Shown: piece after piece, positions 1 to 8,448 of the stretch
How the letters are laid out: each line of letters begins with the position of its first letter
How positions within the stretch are numbered: position 1 is the first letter of the stretch
NCBI GenBank assembly: GCA_044359885.1
Contig: JBIKLI010000130.1
Span: forward strand, 1 to 10,941
From: CAIOSQ01 sp044359885
GTDB lineage: Bacteria > Pseudomonadota > Alphaproteobacteria > CACIAM-22H2
Length of the DNA stretch: 10,941 nucleotides
Direction of reading: 5' to 3'
Notes under the pieces: model-generated
Database searches by the model: none
The model's input: the letters and a program-made list of their open reading frames with translations, nothing else
Told to the model about the DNA's origin: nothing
Position numbers and translations under genes: made by a program

Positions 1-702
1 CGCCTGGCGGCCGGTCAGCGACAGGGCGAAATCCATGAAGAGCTTGCCGGTGCCGGTCTTCTCCATGAAGGCGCCGAAGACGACGAAGACCATCACATAG
101 GCGGCCGAGACCTGGAGCGTGGAGCCGAAGATCCCCTCGGTCGTCAGGTAGAGCTGATCGAGGGTGGTGCGCCAGTCGATCTTCGCCCAGAGCAGGGCAT
201 AGGCGAGGAACGCGATCGCCGTCAGCGGCAGGGCCCAGCCGAGGACGCGGCGCGTCGCCTCGATCACGACCGCGACGCCGAGCGCCGCGACGACCAGGTC
301 CAGCATCGCCGGATCGTCGACATAGGGCATGCGATCGGTGAGATAGCGGTCGAAGACGATCGGGTAGGAGACCACCGCGACCGCCAGCGCCAGCATCGCG
401 ATGTCGAGGAGGCCCGGGTTGCCGAGCCCCCGCGCGCCGCGCAGCGGGTAGATGAGGAAGACCAGGACGACGGCGAAGAGCAGATGCCCGGCGCGGTAGA
501 TGATCGCGCTGGGCGGGCCGGTCCAGATCCAGGGAAAGCTGCTGCGCGGATCGTAGCCGGTGGCCTGCGCGAAATGCTCGACCGCCGGCCCGCCGCCGAT
601 GATCCAGAGATGGTAGAGCGACATCGCGACGCCGATGCCGCTCACCGCCCACATCGTCCAGCGCCGGTAGGCGCCGGTCTGGCCCGGATCGACCTCGCTC
701 AC
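1..702 (-). CDS. TRAP transporter fused permease (TAXI type), N-terminal part, cut by window edge
   Basis: Integral membrane permease of a tripartite ATP-independent periplasmic (TRAP) transporter, in which the small 4-TM DctQ-like and large 12-TM DctM-like parts are fused, as is usual for TAXI systems. It would use an ion gradient to import the ligand delivered by the binding protein encoded just upstream. Only 234 codons are present; such proteins usually exceed 600 residues, so the C-terminal part lies beyond position 1. Visible hydrophobic segments lie near residues 17-36, 66-86, 98-117, 132-148, 153-172 and 198-213. The stretch GIFGSTLQVSAAYVMVF followed by FGAFMEKTGTGKLF (residues 190-222) matches the conserved beginning of the large-permease half in fused TRAP proteins. 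The GTG start at 702 was chosen because it is 31 nt after the binding-protein stop and begins a short polar N-terminus; no convincing Shine-Dalgarno sequence precedes it, so translational coupling is likely. Family assignment is firm; substrate is unknown. Confidence 0.88.
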   Translation of the reverse strand, partial: MSEVDPGQTGAYRRWTMWAVSGIGVAMSLYHLWIIGGGPAVEHFAQATGYDPRSSFPWIWTGPPSAIIYRAGHLLFAVVLVFLIYPLRGARGLGNPGLLDIAMLALAVAVVSYPIVFDRYLTDRMPYVDDPAMLDLVVAALGVAVVIEATRRVLGWALPLTAIAFLAYALLWAKIDWRTTLDQLYLTTEGIFGSTLQVSAAYVMVFVVFGAFMEKTGTGKLFMDFALSLTGRQA

Positions 703-733
703 GAGCCAGGCCCGGCGAAGCCCAAGCCCCGGC

Positions 734-1690
734 TCAGGAGCCGACCTTCACGCCCTGTTCGGCGTAGAATCGCACGGCGCCGGGATGGAACTTCACGCCG
801 ATGTCGACGGCCATTTCCTTCGGCCCGACGCCCTCCATCGCCTTGTTGACGAGCACGAGATCGCGGAAATTTTCGTGGATCGCCTTCATCATGGCGTAGA
901 CCCGCGCCTCGGGCAGCTTGCACGACACGACCAGATGCGCGGCATAGCCGATCTTCGTCACCGGGGCGGTCTGCTTGGGATAGGTGTTGGCGGGCAGCTC
1001 GATGCCGTAATAGCCGGCATTGAGCTTGCGCATGCCTTCGAGCGAGTCGCGCAGGTCGAGCAGCCTGACGTCGCGCGACGACCCGAGATCCATGATCGAG
1101 GATGCGGGGATCGTCGTGCCGAGGGTGAAGATCTGCGCCTGGCCGTCCTTCAGCAGCGAGGCGGCATCGGTGTAGGACGGCAGGAAGCTGGTGCGCATGT
1201 CCTCGTATTTCAGGCCATGGACCTCCAGGATCTGCCGCGTGATCATCTCGGCGGTGTTGCCGCGGGTCTGGACCGCGAGCCCCCGGCCCCGGAAATCGCG
1301 GATCGCGTTGATCCCCGAATCGGCGTTGACGACGATCTGGAAAAACTGCGGGTAGAGCGTCGCCAGCTGGCAGACATTGGTCGTCTTGCGCGGAAACGGC
1401 GCCGCGCCGTTGATGCCGTCGACGGTGGAGATCGAGTTGCCGAAGCCGATCTCGGCCTTGTCCTCGTCGATGGCGCGGATATTGGCGATGCCGGCGCCGG
1501 GAAGCGTCTGGATGGTGACGCCGGGAATCGCCTTCTCCCAGATGTTCTTGAGAGAGCCGCCCAGCGGCACCCACACGCCGCCCTGCGGGCCGGTCATCAG
1601 GCGCAGCGTGTCCTGCGCGGATGACGGCACGGGCGCGGCGGCGATGGCGAGAACCGCCAAACCGGCGGCGAGAATCGTCGTCTTGGTCAT
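734..1690 (-). CDS. TAXI family TRAP transporter solute-binding protein
   Basis: Periplasmic ligand-binding subunit of a TRAP transporter, TAXI (TRAP-associated extracytoplasmic immunogenic) family, 318 residues, the normal size. Residues 1-25 form a Sec signal peptide: TK near the start, hydrophobic core LAAGLAVLAIAAA, and a predicted cleavage after SSA just before QDTLRL. Mature-protein landmarks are LMTGPQGGVWVPLGG, LPGAGIANIRAI and AEIGFGNS, which are the typical opening motifs of TAXI proteins (glycine-rich loop, then the region around the ligand pocket). The ATG at 1690 is preceded by GGGAGG about 6 nt upstream, a strong ribosome site. The fused permease follows 31 nt downstream, so the two are surely co-transcribed. 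The Fic gene ends 46 nt upstream, and a separate promoter candidate lies in that gap. Known members bind glutamate, other small organic acids or unidentified ligands; no ligand can be assigned here. Confidence 0.93.
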   Translation of the reverse strand: MTKTTILAAGLAVLAIAAAPVPSSAQDTLRLMTGPQGGVWVPLGGSLKNIWEKAIPGVTIQTLPGAGIANIRAIDEDKAEIGFGNSISTVDGINGAAPFPRKTTNVCQLATLYPQFFQIVVNADSGINAIRDFRGRGLAVQTRGNTAEMITRQILEVHGLKYEDMRTSFLPSYTDAASLLKDGQAQIFTLGTTIPASSIMDLGSSRDVRLLDLRDSLEGMRKLNAGYYGIELPANTYPKQTAPVTKIGYAAHLVVSCKLPEARVYAMMKAIHENFRDLVLVNKAMEGVGPKEMAVDIGVKFHPGAVRFYAEQGVKVGS

Positions 1691-1718
1691 GCGTGGCCTC
1701 CCTCGGGATTTGCCGGCG

Positions 1719-1747
1719 AGGATAGCCCGGCCGCGCTCACCTGTCGC
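1719..1747 (-). promoter_or_regulatory. Candidate sigma70-type promoter for the TAXI-TRAP genes
   Basis: On the minus strand GCGACA (1747-1742, four of six matches to TTGACA) is followed after exactly 17 nt by TATCCT (1724-1719, four of six matches to TATAAT). Transcription would start near 1712, giving a leader of about 21 nt that contains the GGGAGG ribosome site. The -35 box lies in the 3' end of the Fic gene. This would let the transporter be expressed independently of the toxin-antitoxin genes. Pattern reading only; alphaproteobacterial promoters are degenerate. Confidence 0.4.
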
Positions 1748-2183
1748 GCGGCGCGGCGCGGGTCCGCCGCCGCCGGGGCGCGCGCACCAGCGCCCGCAGC
1801 CGCGCGGTGGTCGCGTCACGGTCCAGCCGCGAGGCGGCGACGTCGAGGACGAGGGCTTCCCATGCGTCGATATCGGCGAGACCCGGCGCATCGATCGCGA
1901 GCAGGCCGTTGCGCTCCATGAACACCAGGCAGGAGGCGAGCGCGGTGCGCTTGTTGCCGTCCACGAAGGGATTGTTGCGGCAGAGGTAGAAGAGATAGGC
2001 GGCCGCGACCTCCAGGGTGTCCGACATGACTGGAACGCCGCCATATGTCGCCTGCGGCGCGGCGACCGCGGATTCGAGCAGCGTCTGGTCGCGGACGCCC
2101 GCGCCGCCGCCATGCGCCGCAAGGACCTCGCGATGGATCGCGAGGACTGCGGAGACGCTCAGATGGACGATCTCGTCATTCAC
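1737..2183 (-). CDS. Fic/Doc family protein with Asn in place of the catalytic His (toxin component)
   Basis: 148-residue single-domain protein of the Fic/Doc (death-on-curing) family. Active members transfer a nucleotide or phosphate to protein hydroxyls; Doc phosphorylates EF-Tu. The N-terminal part (AIHREVLAAHGG, VRDQTLLESAVAAPQATYGG, residues 15-49) and the core motif at residues 71-81 are typical. The family core HPFx(D/E)GN(K/G)R reads NPFVDGNKR here: the codon for residue 71 is AAT, so the histidine that acts as general base in Fic enzymes is missing, while Asp75, Asn77, Lys78 and Arg79 remain. The last 15 residues (134-148) are unusually arginine-rich and may be an extension. It starts with GTG at 2183, overlapping the antitoxin stop by 4 nt (GTGA), a translationally coupled arrangement typical of toxin-antitoxin pairs. 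Family membership is clear; classical catalytic activity is doubtful. Confidence 0.88.
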   Translation of the reverse strand: MNDEIVHLSVSAVLAIHREVLAAHGGGAGVRDQTLLESAVAAPQATYGGVPVMSDTLEVAAAYLFYLCRNNPFVDGNKRTALASCLVFMERNGLLAIDAPGLADIDAWEALVLDVAASRLDRDATTARLRALVRAPRRRRTRAAPRDR

Positions 2184-2407
2184 GAAAGACGACGGAACAG
2201 GGCATCGTTGGCCCGGATGATCCGCCGCGCGGCATCGCCGGCTTCATCGGGCGTGATCGCCGGACGAACCGGCACCAGCGACACCGTCCCGCTCTCATGC
2301 ACTTCGACATTGACCTTGTCGCCCACCTTGAGATGGGCGAGGTCGAGCAGGGCGGCGTCGAGGATCAGGCCGGCGGAATTCCCGACCTTGGTGATGGTCT
2401 TGATCAT
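2180..2407 (-). CDS. AbrB/MazE-like (SpoVT-AbrB) antitoxin
   Basis: 75-residue protein whose N-terminus MIKTITKVGNSAGLILDAALL and following HLKVGDKVNVEV (residues 26-37) are the hallmark of the swapped-hairpin AbrB/MazE DNA-binding domain. The C-terminal part, from about residue 48 (PAITPDEAGDAARRIIRAN...), is helical and charged, as expected for the segment that wraps around a partner toxin. It should bind its own promoter and neutralise the Fic protein encoded immediately downstream, with which it overlaps by GTGA. The ATG at 2407 lies only 3 nt from a 7-bp inverted repeat (2411-2430) that is the obvious operator. No Shine-Dalgarno sequence fits between that repeat and the start codon, consistent with a leaderless message. 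Pairing of AbrB-type antitoxins with Fic/Doc toxins is known alongside the more familiar Phd-Doc pairing. Confidence 0.88.
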   Translation of the reverse strand: MIKTITKVGNSAGLILDAALLDLAHLKVGDKVNVEVHESGTVSLVPVRPAITPDEAGDAARRIIRANDALFRRLS

Positions 2408-2410
2408 GGA

Positions 2411-2430
2411 CGGTAAACTATGTTTTACCG
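2411..2430. promoter_or_regulatory. Inverted repeat, probable autoregulatory operator of the toxin-antitoxin pair
   Basis: CGGTAAA (2411-2417) and TTTACCG (2424-2430) are perfect 7-bp arms around a 6-nt centre; the central A-T pair also matches. The site is the only AT-rich patch in the neighbourhood and lies 3 nt upstream of the antitoxin start codon, overlapping the predicted -10 region. AbrB/MazE-type antitoxins bind palindromes of this kind in their own promoters. Binding is inferred. Confidence 0.6.
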
Positions 2431-2439
2431 CCCAGCTCG

Positions 2440-2443
<4 letters not shown>
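2415..2443 (-). promoter_or_regulatory. Candidate promoter of the antitoxin-Fic operon
   Basis: On the minus strand TTGACG (2443-2438, five of six to TTGACA) is followed by 17 nt and TAGTTT (2420-2415); CATAGT, two bases earlier with a 15-nt spacer, is the alternative -10. The -35 box contains the stop codon of the upstream dehydratase gene (TGA at 2442-2440), and the -10 box sits within the inverted repeat. The predicted start point is at or next to the antitoxin ATG (2407), so the transcript would be essentially leaderless. Confidence 0.45.
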
Positions 2444-4164
<1,721 letters not shown>

Positions 4165-4304
4165 GGGCGTTCCTCGTTCGCGGCGGAGGCCGGATGCTGG
4201 GGGACCCGCCGCGCGGCTGTCAACGGCCGACGCGCCCAGGCCGGTGCTGCGGCGGCGGTGCCCGCGTGCTACACCCTCGGCCTTCGAACCGGCAGGAGAC
4301 GACG
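4165..4304. promoter_or_regulatory. Divergent promoter region between dehydratase and aldo/keto reductase
   Basis: 140-nt gap that must hold promoters for both blocks. For the dehydratase (minus strand) a perfect TTGACA at 4223-4218 is followed after 18 nt by the weaker CAGCAT (4199-4194), predicting a start near 4187. For the reductase (plus strand) TGCTACACCCTCGG (4268-4281) resembles an extended -10 about 30 nt before the ATG, without a good -35. AGGAG at 4294-4298 is the reductase ribosome site. No regulator gene lies adjacent. No long inverted repeat was noticed. Confidence 0.4.
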
Positions 4305-5321
4305 ATGCAGACGCGAAAGCTCGGACGCAGCGGCCTTCATGTGACGCCGCTTTGCCTCGGCACGATGATGTTCGGCGGCGCGACCGACGAGGCCGAGTCG
4401 ATCCGCATCGTCGAAGACGCACGCGAGATCGGCTGCAACTTCATCGACACCGCCGACGTCTACAACGACGGTGCCTCGGAGGAGATCGTCGGCCGCGCCA
4501 TCGCCCGCGATCGCTCGCGCTGGGTGCTGGCGACCAAGGTCTGCAACGCGATGAGCGGCGAGAAGAGCCCCAACCATCGCGGCCTCAGCCGCCGCTGGAT
4601 CTTCGAGGCCTGCGAGGCGTCGCTGCGCCGGCTCGGCACAAGCCATATCGACCTCTACTACATGCATCGGGAAGATCACGACACGCCGCTGGAGGAGAGC
4701 GTCCGGGCGCTGGGCGACCTGCAGCGGGCGGGCAAGATCCGTTACTTCGCGGTCTCCAACCATCGCAGCTGGCGCCTCGCGGAGATCTGCCGGATCGCCG
4801 ACGGGCTCGGCATCGACCGCCCTGCGGCGAGCCAGCCCTACTACAACGCCTTCAACCGGATGCCGGAGGTCGAACACCTGCCGGCCTGCGGCCATTTCGG
4901 CCTCGGCGTCGTGCCCTATTCGCCGCTGGCCCGCGGCGTGCTGTCCGGCAAGTACCTGCCCAACGTCGCCCCGGCCCAGGGGACGCGCGCCGACCGCAAG
5001 GACGCGCGGATGATGCAGACGGAGTGGCGCCACGAGTCGCTCGAACTGGCGCAGCGGGTCAAGGCGCATGCCGAGCGCAAGGGCACGACGCCGGTCGCCT
5101 TCGCCATCGCCTGGGTGCTCAACAACGCCTTCGTGACCTCGGCGATCGCCGGCCCCCGCACCCTCGCGCAGTGGCAGAGCTACCGGCCGGCGCTCGACTG
5201 CCGGCTCGATGCCGAGGACGAGGCCTTCATCGACACGCTGGTGGCCCCGGGGCATCCCTCGACGCCCGGCTACAACGATCCCGCCTATCCGCTCGAAGGC
5301 CGGATGCCCCGCAACCGCTGA
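4305..5321 (+). CDS. Aldo/keto reductase family oxidoreductase
   Basis: 338-residue cytoplasmic NAD(P)H-dependent oxidoreductase with the aldo/keto reductase TIM-barrel fold, probably reducing an aldehyde or ketone, or oxidising a sugar or hydroxy acid in the reverse direction. The opening MQTRKLGRSGLHVTPLCLGT is the classic AKR start. The catalytic tetrad is complete: Asp48 (FIDTADVY), Tyr53, Lys78 (LATKV) and His121 (YYMHRED). Cofactor-site landmarks are KIRYFAVSNH (144-153), VPYSPLARGVLSGKY (203-217) and SAIAGPRTLAQ (279-289). Length is normal. The ATG at 4305 has AGGAG 6 nt upstream. It leads a tight operon: the aconitase X large-subunit gene begins 16 nt after its stop. The context suggests it interconverts an intermediate of the same pathway as the two dehydratases; sequence alone does not give the substrate. 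Confidence 0.93.
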   Translation: MQTRKLGRSGLHVTPLCLGTMMFGGATDEAESIRIVEDAREIGCNFIDTADVYNDGASEEIVGRAIARDRSRWVLATKVCNAMSGEKSPNHRGLSRRWIFEACEASLRRLGTSHIDLYYMHREDHDTPLEESVRALGDLQRAGKIRYFAVSNHRSWRLAEICRIADGLGIDRPAASQPYYNAFNRMPEVEHLPACGHFGLGVVPYSPLARGVLSGKYLPNVAPAQGTRADRKDARMMQTEWRHESLELAQRVKAHAERKGTTPVAFAIAWVLNNAFVTSAIAGPRTLAQWQSYRPALDCRLDAEDEAFIDTLVAPGHPSTPGYNDPAYPLEGRMPRNR

Positions 5322-5337
5322 CCGGGGGGCGTCCACC

Positions 5338-6600
5338 GTGCTCGCCCTGGACGAGCATGCGCGTGCGGCCATGGACGGCGCGCTGGGGCCCACGGCGCGC
5401 ACGGCGATGCGCGTGGTCGTCGAATCGGCGCGAATGATGGGCGCCGACGCCCTGGTGCAGATCGCCTCGGCCCATGTCGATGGCTGCCTCATGCACGGTC
5501 CCGCCGGGGTCGCGTTCGCCGAATTGCTGGCATCGGGCGGCGGCCGTGTCGCGGTTCCGACCACGCTGAATGTCGGCGCGCTGGACCTCGTCCAGCACGA
5601 CATGGTCCGGCTCGACGACGCGGCGCGCGCGCAGGCCATTCGCATGGCCCGCGCCTACGAGGCGCTGGGCTGCCGGCCGACCTGGACCTGCGCGCCCTAT
5701 CAGGCGGGCCATCGTCCGGCAGCGGGAACGCATGTCGCCTGGGGCGAATCGAACGCGATCGTCTTCGTGAACTCGGTCCTGGGGGCGCGAAGCGCGCGCT
5801 ACGGCGACTTTCTCGACATCTGCTGCGCCCTGACGGCCCGCGCGCCGCTCGCCGGTCTGCATCGCGACGCGGCCCGGCGCGCGACGCTGGTCGTCGACGC
5901 CAGCTTCCTGTCGCCGGCGCTCAAGGCCGAGGAAGCCTTCTATCCCGTGCTGGGCGCCTGGCTCGGCCGCATGGCGGGCGGCGCGGTCCCCGCGATCCTG
6001 GGCCTGCCCGCCGATGTCGACGAGGACCGCTTGAAGGCGCTCGGCGCCGCCGCCGCCTCGACGGGTGCGATCGGCCTGTTCCACGCCGTCGGCCGCACGC
6101 CCGAGGCGCCGGATCTTCAGACCGCGTGCGGCGGCCGGCGGCCCGATCGCCGCATCGTCCTGACAGCCGCGATGCTGGCCGAAGCGCGGGCGGGCCTGTC
6201 GACGTCGCCGGTGGTGGCAGGAACGGCCATCGACGCGGTCGCCATCGGCAGCCCGCATCTTTCGTCCGCCGAGCTTGCCCGGCTCGCGGCGCTCTTCGCC
6301 GGCCGGCGCAGCCGCGTCCCCTTCTATGCCTGCACCGGGCGCCACGCGATCGAGGGCCCGGCAAACGCCGCAGTCGCCGCCGCGCTGCGCGCGGCCGGCG
6401 TCGACGTGGTGCTCGACACCTGCGTCGTGGTCACCCCGATCATGGCCGCGGGCAGCGGGCTGACGATGACGAATTCCGGCAAGTTCGCGCACTACATGAA
6501 GCCGAACACCGGCCGCGACGTCGTGTTCGGCACGCTCGCCGACTGCGTCGAAAGCGCCGTCGCCGGACAGCTGACGCACGACCCGGAACTCTGGGCGTGA
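5338..6600 (+). CDS. Aconitase X large (catalytic) subunit, DUF521
   Basis: 420-residue large subunit of aconitase X (AcnX), a hydro-lyase of the aconitase superfamily. Characterised members are bacterial cis-3-hydroxy-L-proline dehydratase and archaeal mevalonate 5-phosphate dehydratase. Landmarks in order: SAHVDGCLMHG (44-54), PTTLNVGALD (74-83), CAPYQAGHRP (118-127), WGESNAIVFVNSVLGARS (135-152) followed by DFLDICCALTARAP, GSPHLSSAEL (304-313), LDTCVVVTPI (359-368) and TNSGKFAHYMKPNTG (378-392). Conserved cysteines such as Cys118 and Cys362 are candidates for Fe-S cluster ligands. I chose the GTG at 5338 because GGGGGGCG precedes it by 7-8 nt and it begins 16 nt after the reductase stop; upstream in-frame codons overlap the reductase. 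The small subunit overlaps the stop by 4 nt. Bacterial neighbours suggest a role in hydroxy-amino-acid or hydroxy-acid breakdown, but hydroxyproline-pathway partner genes are not visible here. Confidence 0.92.
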   Translation: MLALDEHARAAMDGALGPTARTAMRVVVESARMMGADALVQIASAHVDGCLMHGPAGVAFAELLASGGGRVAVPTTLNVGALDLVQHDMVRLDDAARAQAIRMARAYEALGCRPTWTCAPYQAGHRPAAGTHVAWGESNAIVFVNSVLGARSARYGDFLDICCALTARAPLAGLHRDAARRATLVVDASFLSPALKAEEAFYPVLGAWLGRMAGGAVPAILGLPADVDEDRLKALGAAAASTGAIGLFHAVGRTPEAPDLQTACGGRRPDRRIVLTAAMLAEARAGLSTSPVVAGTAIDAVAIGSPHLSSAELARLAALFAGRRSRVPFYACTGRHAIEGPANAAVAAALRAAGVDVVLDTCVVVTPIMAAGSGLTMTNSGKFAHYMKPNTGRDVVFGTLADCVESAVAGQLTHDPELWA

Positions 6601-7208
6601 AGGCCGAGACCGTCATCCCCGGCGTCGCCACGGGCCGCGTGCTGCGCAGCGTGCGGCCGTTGAGCTTCTGGGGCGGCGTCGACGCCGCGACCGGGCGGAT
6701 CCTCGATCCCGAGAACGAGCATCACGGCACACCGCTCGCCGGCCGGGTCCTGATGCTGCCCGGCACGCGCGGCTCGAGTTCGTCCAGTTCGGTGCTGCTG
6801 GAACTGATCATGGCCGGGGTGGCGCCGGCGGCGATCGTTCTGGGGGAGATCGACGCGATCCTGGGGCTCGGCATCGTGGTCGCGCGCGAACTGGGTCGCG
6901 ACGGACCGCCGCTTCTGCGCCTCGACCCCGCCGCCCAGCATGGCTTCGCCAGCGGCGACTTCGTGGCCATCGCCGCGGACGGCGTGATCACCGCGCTGGC
7001 CACGCCCTCGCCCGCGGAGGGCGAGCAGCGTGCCCGTCTCGCCGTCCTGCGCGAGGAGCATCGCCGGCTGGACGGCGAAATCGCCGCGCTCGCCGGCGCC
7101 CCGGTCCAGGACCAGCTCCAGCTGCGCCGGCTCAAGAAGCGCAAGCTCGAACTCAAGGACCGCATCGCGCGTCTCGAGGCCGCGCTCGTTCCCGACATCA
7201 TCGCCTGA
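6597..7208 (+). CDS. Aconitase X small subunit (DUF126) fused to a C-terminal DUF465/YdcH-like domain
   Basis: 203-residue protein. Residues 1 to about 133 are the swivelling small subunit of aconitase X (DUF126): PGVATGRVLRSVRPLSFWGG at the start, then GRILDPENEHHGTPLAGRVL and the diagnostic LPGTRGSSSSSSVLLEL (54-70), where the conserved serine run contributes to the active site at the interface with the large subunit. After a short linker rich in Pro, Ala and Glu (about 134-147) comes a segment of roughly 55 residues, LREEHRRLDGEIAAL ... LRRLKKRKLELKDRIARLE (151-194), that matches the DUF465/YdcH helical-hairpin family. Ordinary AcnX small subunits end near residue 130-145, so this is a fusion. 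The GTG start at 6597 shares GTGA with the large-subunit stop, implying coupled synthesis of the two subunits. The reading frame across the junction is open and the frame-specific similarity is good on both sides. Confidence 0.9.
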   Translation: MKAETVIPGVATGRVLRSVRPLSFWGGVDAATGRILDPENEHHGTPLAGRVLMLPGTRGSSSSSSVLLELIMAGVAPAAIVLGEIDAILGLGIVVARELGRDGPPLLRLDPAAQHGFASGDFVAIAADGVITALATPSPAEGEQRARLAVLREEHRRLDGEIAALAGAPVQDQLQLRRLKKRKLELKDRIARLEAALVPDIIA

Positions 7209-7287
7209 CGGCGTTCACGCCGGCCCGCTTGCCGGGGAGCCTGCCCCCGATCGCCGGTCGTCCGGCGCGCGCGGCGGGCCGAACCGG
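7209..7287. terminator. Hairpins between convergent genes, possible bidirectional terminator
   Basis: The 79-nt gap between two converging genes contains CGGCG-TTCA-CGCCG (7209-7222) directly after the stop codon and CGCCGG-TCGT-CCGGCG (7252-7267), a perfect 6-bp stem with a 4-nt loop. Neither is followed by a T run on either strand, so intrinsic termination is uncertain. Rho-dependent ending or simple mRNA 3'-end protection is equally possible. Confidence 0.35.
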
Positions 7288-8448
7288 TCACCCGTCCGGC
7301 AGACGGACGAACCGCCGGTCAGCCGTCAGGCCGGAGAGCAGGACACCGCCATCGGCCGTGACCAGCACGTTGTCGGAGACCAGGAAGGCGCGCCCATCGG
7401 CGAGCTGCGTTCCCGGGTGCAGCGACAGGACCATGCCCTCCGCGAGAACCGTGTCCGGCGCGGCGATCGATCCCGGCCCGTCGCCGCCATCGAGGCCGAT
7501 GCTGTGGCAATCGGGCGTATGCTTGCCGCCCACGCGAAAGCCGCGCGCGGCGATCGTCGCATCGGTCGCGGCGGCGACGGCGCCGAGGGTCGCGCCCGGC
7601 CGCGCCGCCCGCCGCGCCGCCTCGAACGCGGCCAGATAGGCCTCGTGCAGGGCCGCCATGCCGGCAGGCAGGGGGCCGAAGGCGAACAGGCAGCTCATCT
7701 CCGTCCAGTAGCCCTCGGGGCTCTCGAAGACGAGTTCGAAGGTGAACACGTCATCGGCCGCGAAGCGGCGGCCGGGTTCGGGCGGGATGGTGTAGGGCGA
7801 GGCGCCGAACGACATCTTGGAGCGGCCCCAGAACCCGCCATGGATCCGGATCGCCGCCTCGGCGGCGGCGCAGGCGGCCGCGCAGGACCCGCCGATCCGG
7901 GCGGCGGCGCCAAAGACGCCGATCGCCTGGGACAGGATCTCGCCGTTGCCGCGGAAGGCCAGGACCTCTGCCGCGGATTTGCGCTGGCGCAGCGCATCGA
8001 ACGGCGCGGTCAGATCGACGAGGTCCCGCGCATCCAGCGCCCGCGTGAACGCGTCATGCTCGGCGAGGGTCAGCCGCTGCATTCCCACCACCCCGATCCG
8101 CCCGTCGGGACCGGCCATGGCGCGCAGCAGGCCGCAGGTCCGTGCGATCAGATCGGCGGGCCCCTCGACCCGCTCGGGCCGCCCGGCGACCGCGGCGCGG
8201 GTCCACGCGGCCTGATAGCTGCTGTGCGAAAGGATCCAGGGCTCCGGATCGTCGCGCCCGAGGACGACGTAGATCCGGCCGGCCCATGCCCGGGCATTGG
8301 CGACGTAGCGCACGAGGCCCATGCCGTCCGGCGAGCCGTGGCCATGCACGAGCAGGACATCCGCATCCGCGCCACGCATCATCGCCTGGACCCGCGCGAT
8401 GCGATCGCGGATGTCCGCGGCAAGGGCGGCAGCGAGCGGCGTCGTCAT
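7288..8448 (-). CDS. M24 family (creatinase/prolidase 'pita-bread' fold) protein with degraded metal site
   Basis: 386-residue protein of the M24 family, which includes Xaa-Pro aminopeptidase, prolidase, creatinase and DMSP lyase DddP. The N-terminal creatinase-type domain spans about residues 10-150 (VLLVHGHGSPDGMGLVRYVANARAW) and the catalytic domain about 155-386 (LRQRKSAAEVLAFR is the usual domain boundary). Mapping the five canonical metal ligands (D, D, H, E, E) gives Glu238 (TFELV) and Glu250 (GYWTEMS) for the two Asp, His315 (CHSIGL) retained, His344 (LSLHPG) instead of Glu, and Ser358 (LVSDNVLVT) instead of Glu. A standard dinuclear aminopeptidase is therefore unlikely; a metal-free enzyme in the manner of creatinase, or a different metal arrangement, fits better. 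The ATG at 8448 has GGGGA about 7 nt upstream. It is divergent from the M81 gene and converges on the aconitase X operon. Confidence 0.85.
   Translation of the reverse strand: MTTPLAAALAADIRDRIARVQAMMRGADADVLLVHGHGSPDGMGLVRYVANARAWAGRIYVVLGRDDPEPWILSHSSYQAAWTRAAVAGRPERVEGPADLIARTCGLLRAMAGPDGRIGVVGMQRLTLAEHDAFTRALDARDLVDLTAPFDALRQRKSAAEVLAFRGNGEILSQAIGVFGAAARIGGSCAAACAAAEAAIRIHGGFWGRSKMSFGASPYTIPPEPGRRFAADDVFTFELVFESPEGYWTEMSCLFAFGPLPAGMAALHEAYLAAFEAARRAARPGATLGAVAAATDATIAARGFRVGGKHTPDCHSIGLDGGDGPGSIAAPDTVLAEGMVLSLHPGTQLADGRAFLVSDNVLVTADGGVLLSGLTADRRFVRLPDG

Noticed and set aside
1691..2122. In-frame extension of the TAXI protein through the Fic gene
   Set aside because: The signal peptide and strong ribosome site fix the start at 1690; the extension is a frame-shadow of the Fic gene.
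4165..4422. N-terminal extension of the dehydratase to an upstream in-frame ATG
   Set aside because: The extra residues have no family similarity and would run into the divergent reductase gene; the ATG at 4164 has a good ribosome site and gives the normal family length.
6963..7208. DUF465 part as a separate small gene starting at an internal GTG
   Set aside because: The available in-frame GTG codons lie inside the DUF126 domain and have no ribosome site; the frame is continuous, so a fusion is the simpler reading.
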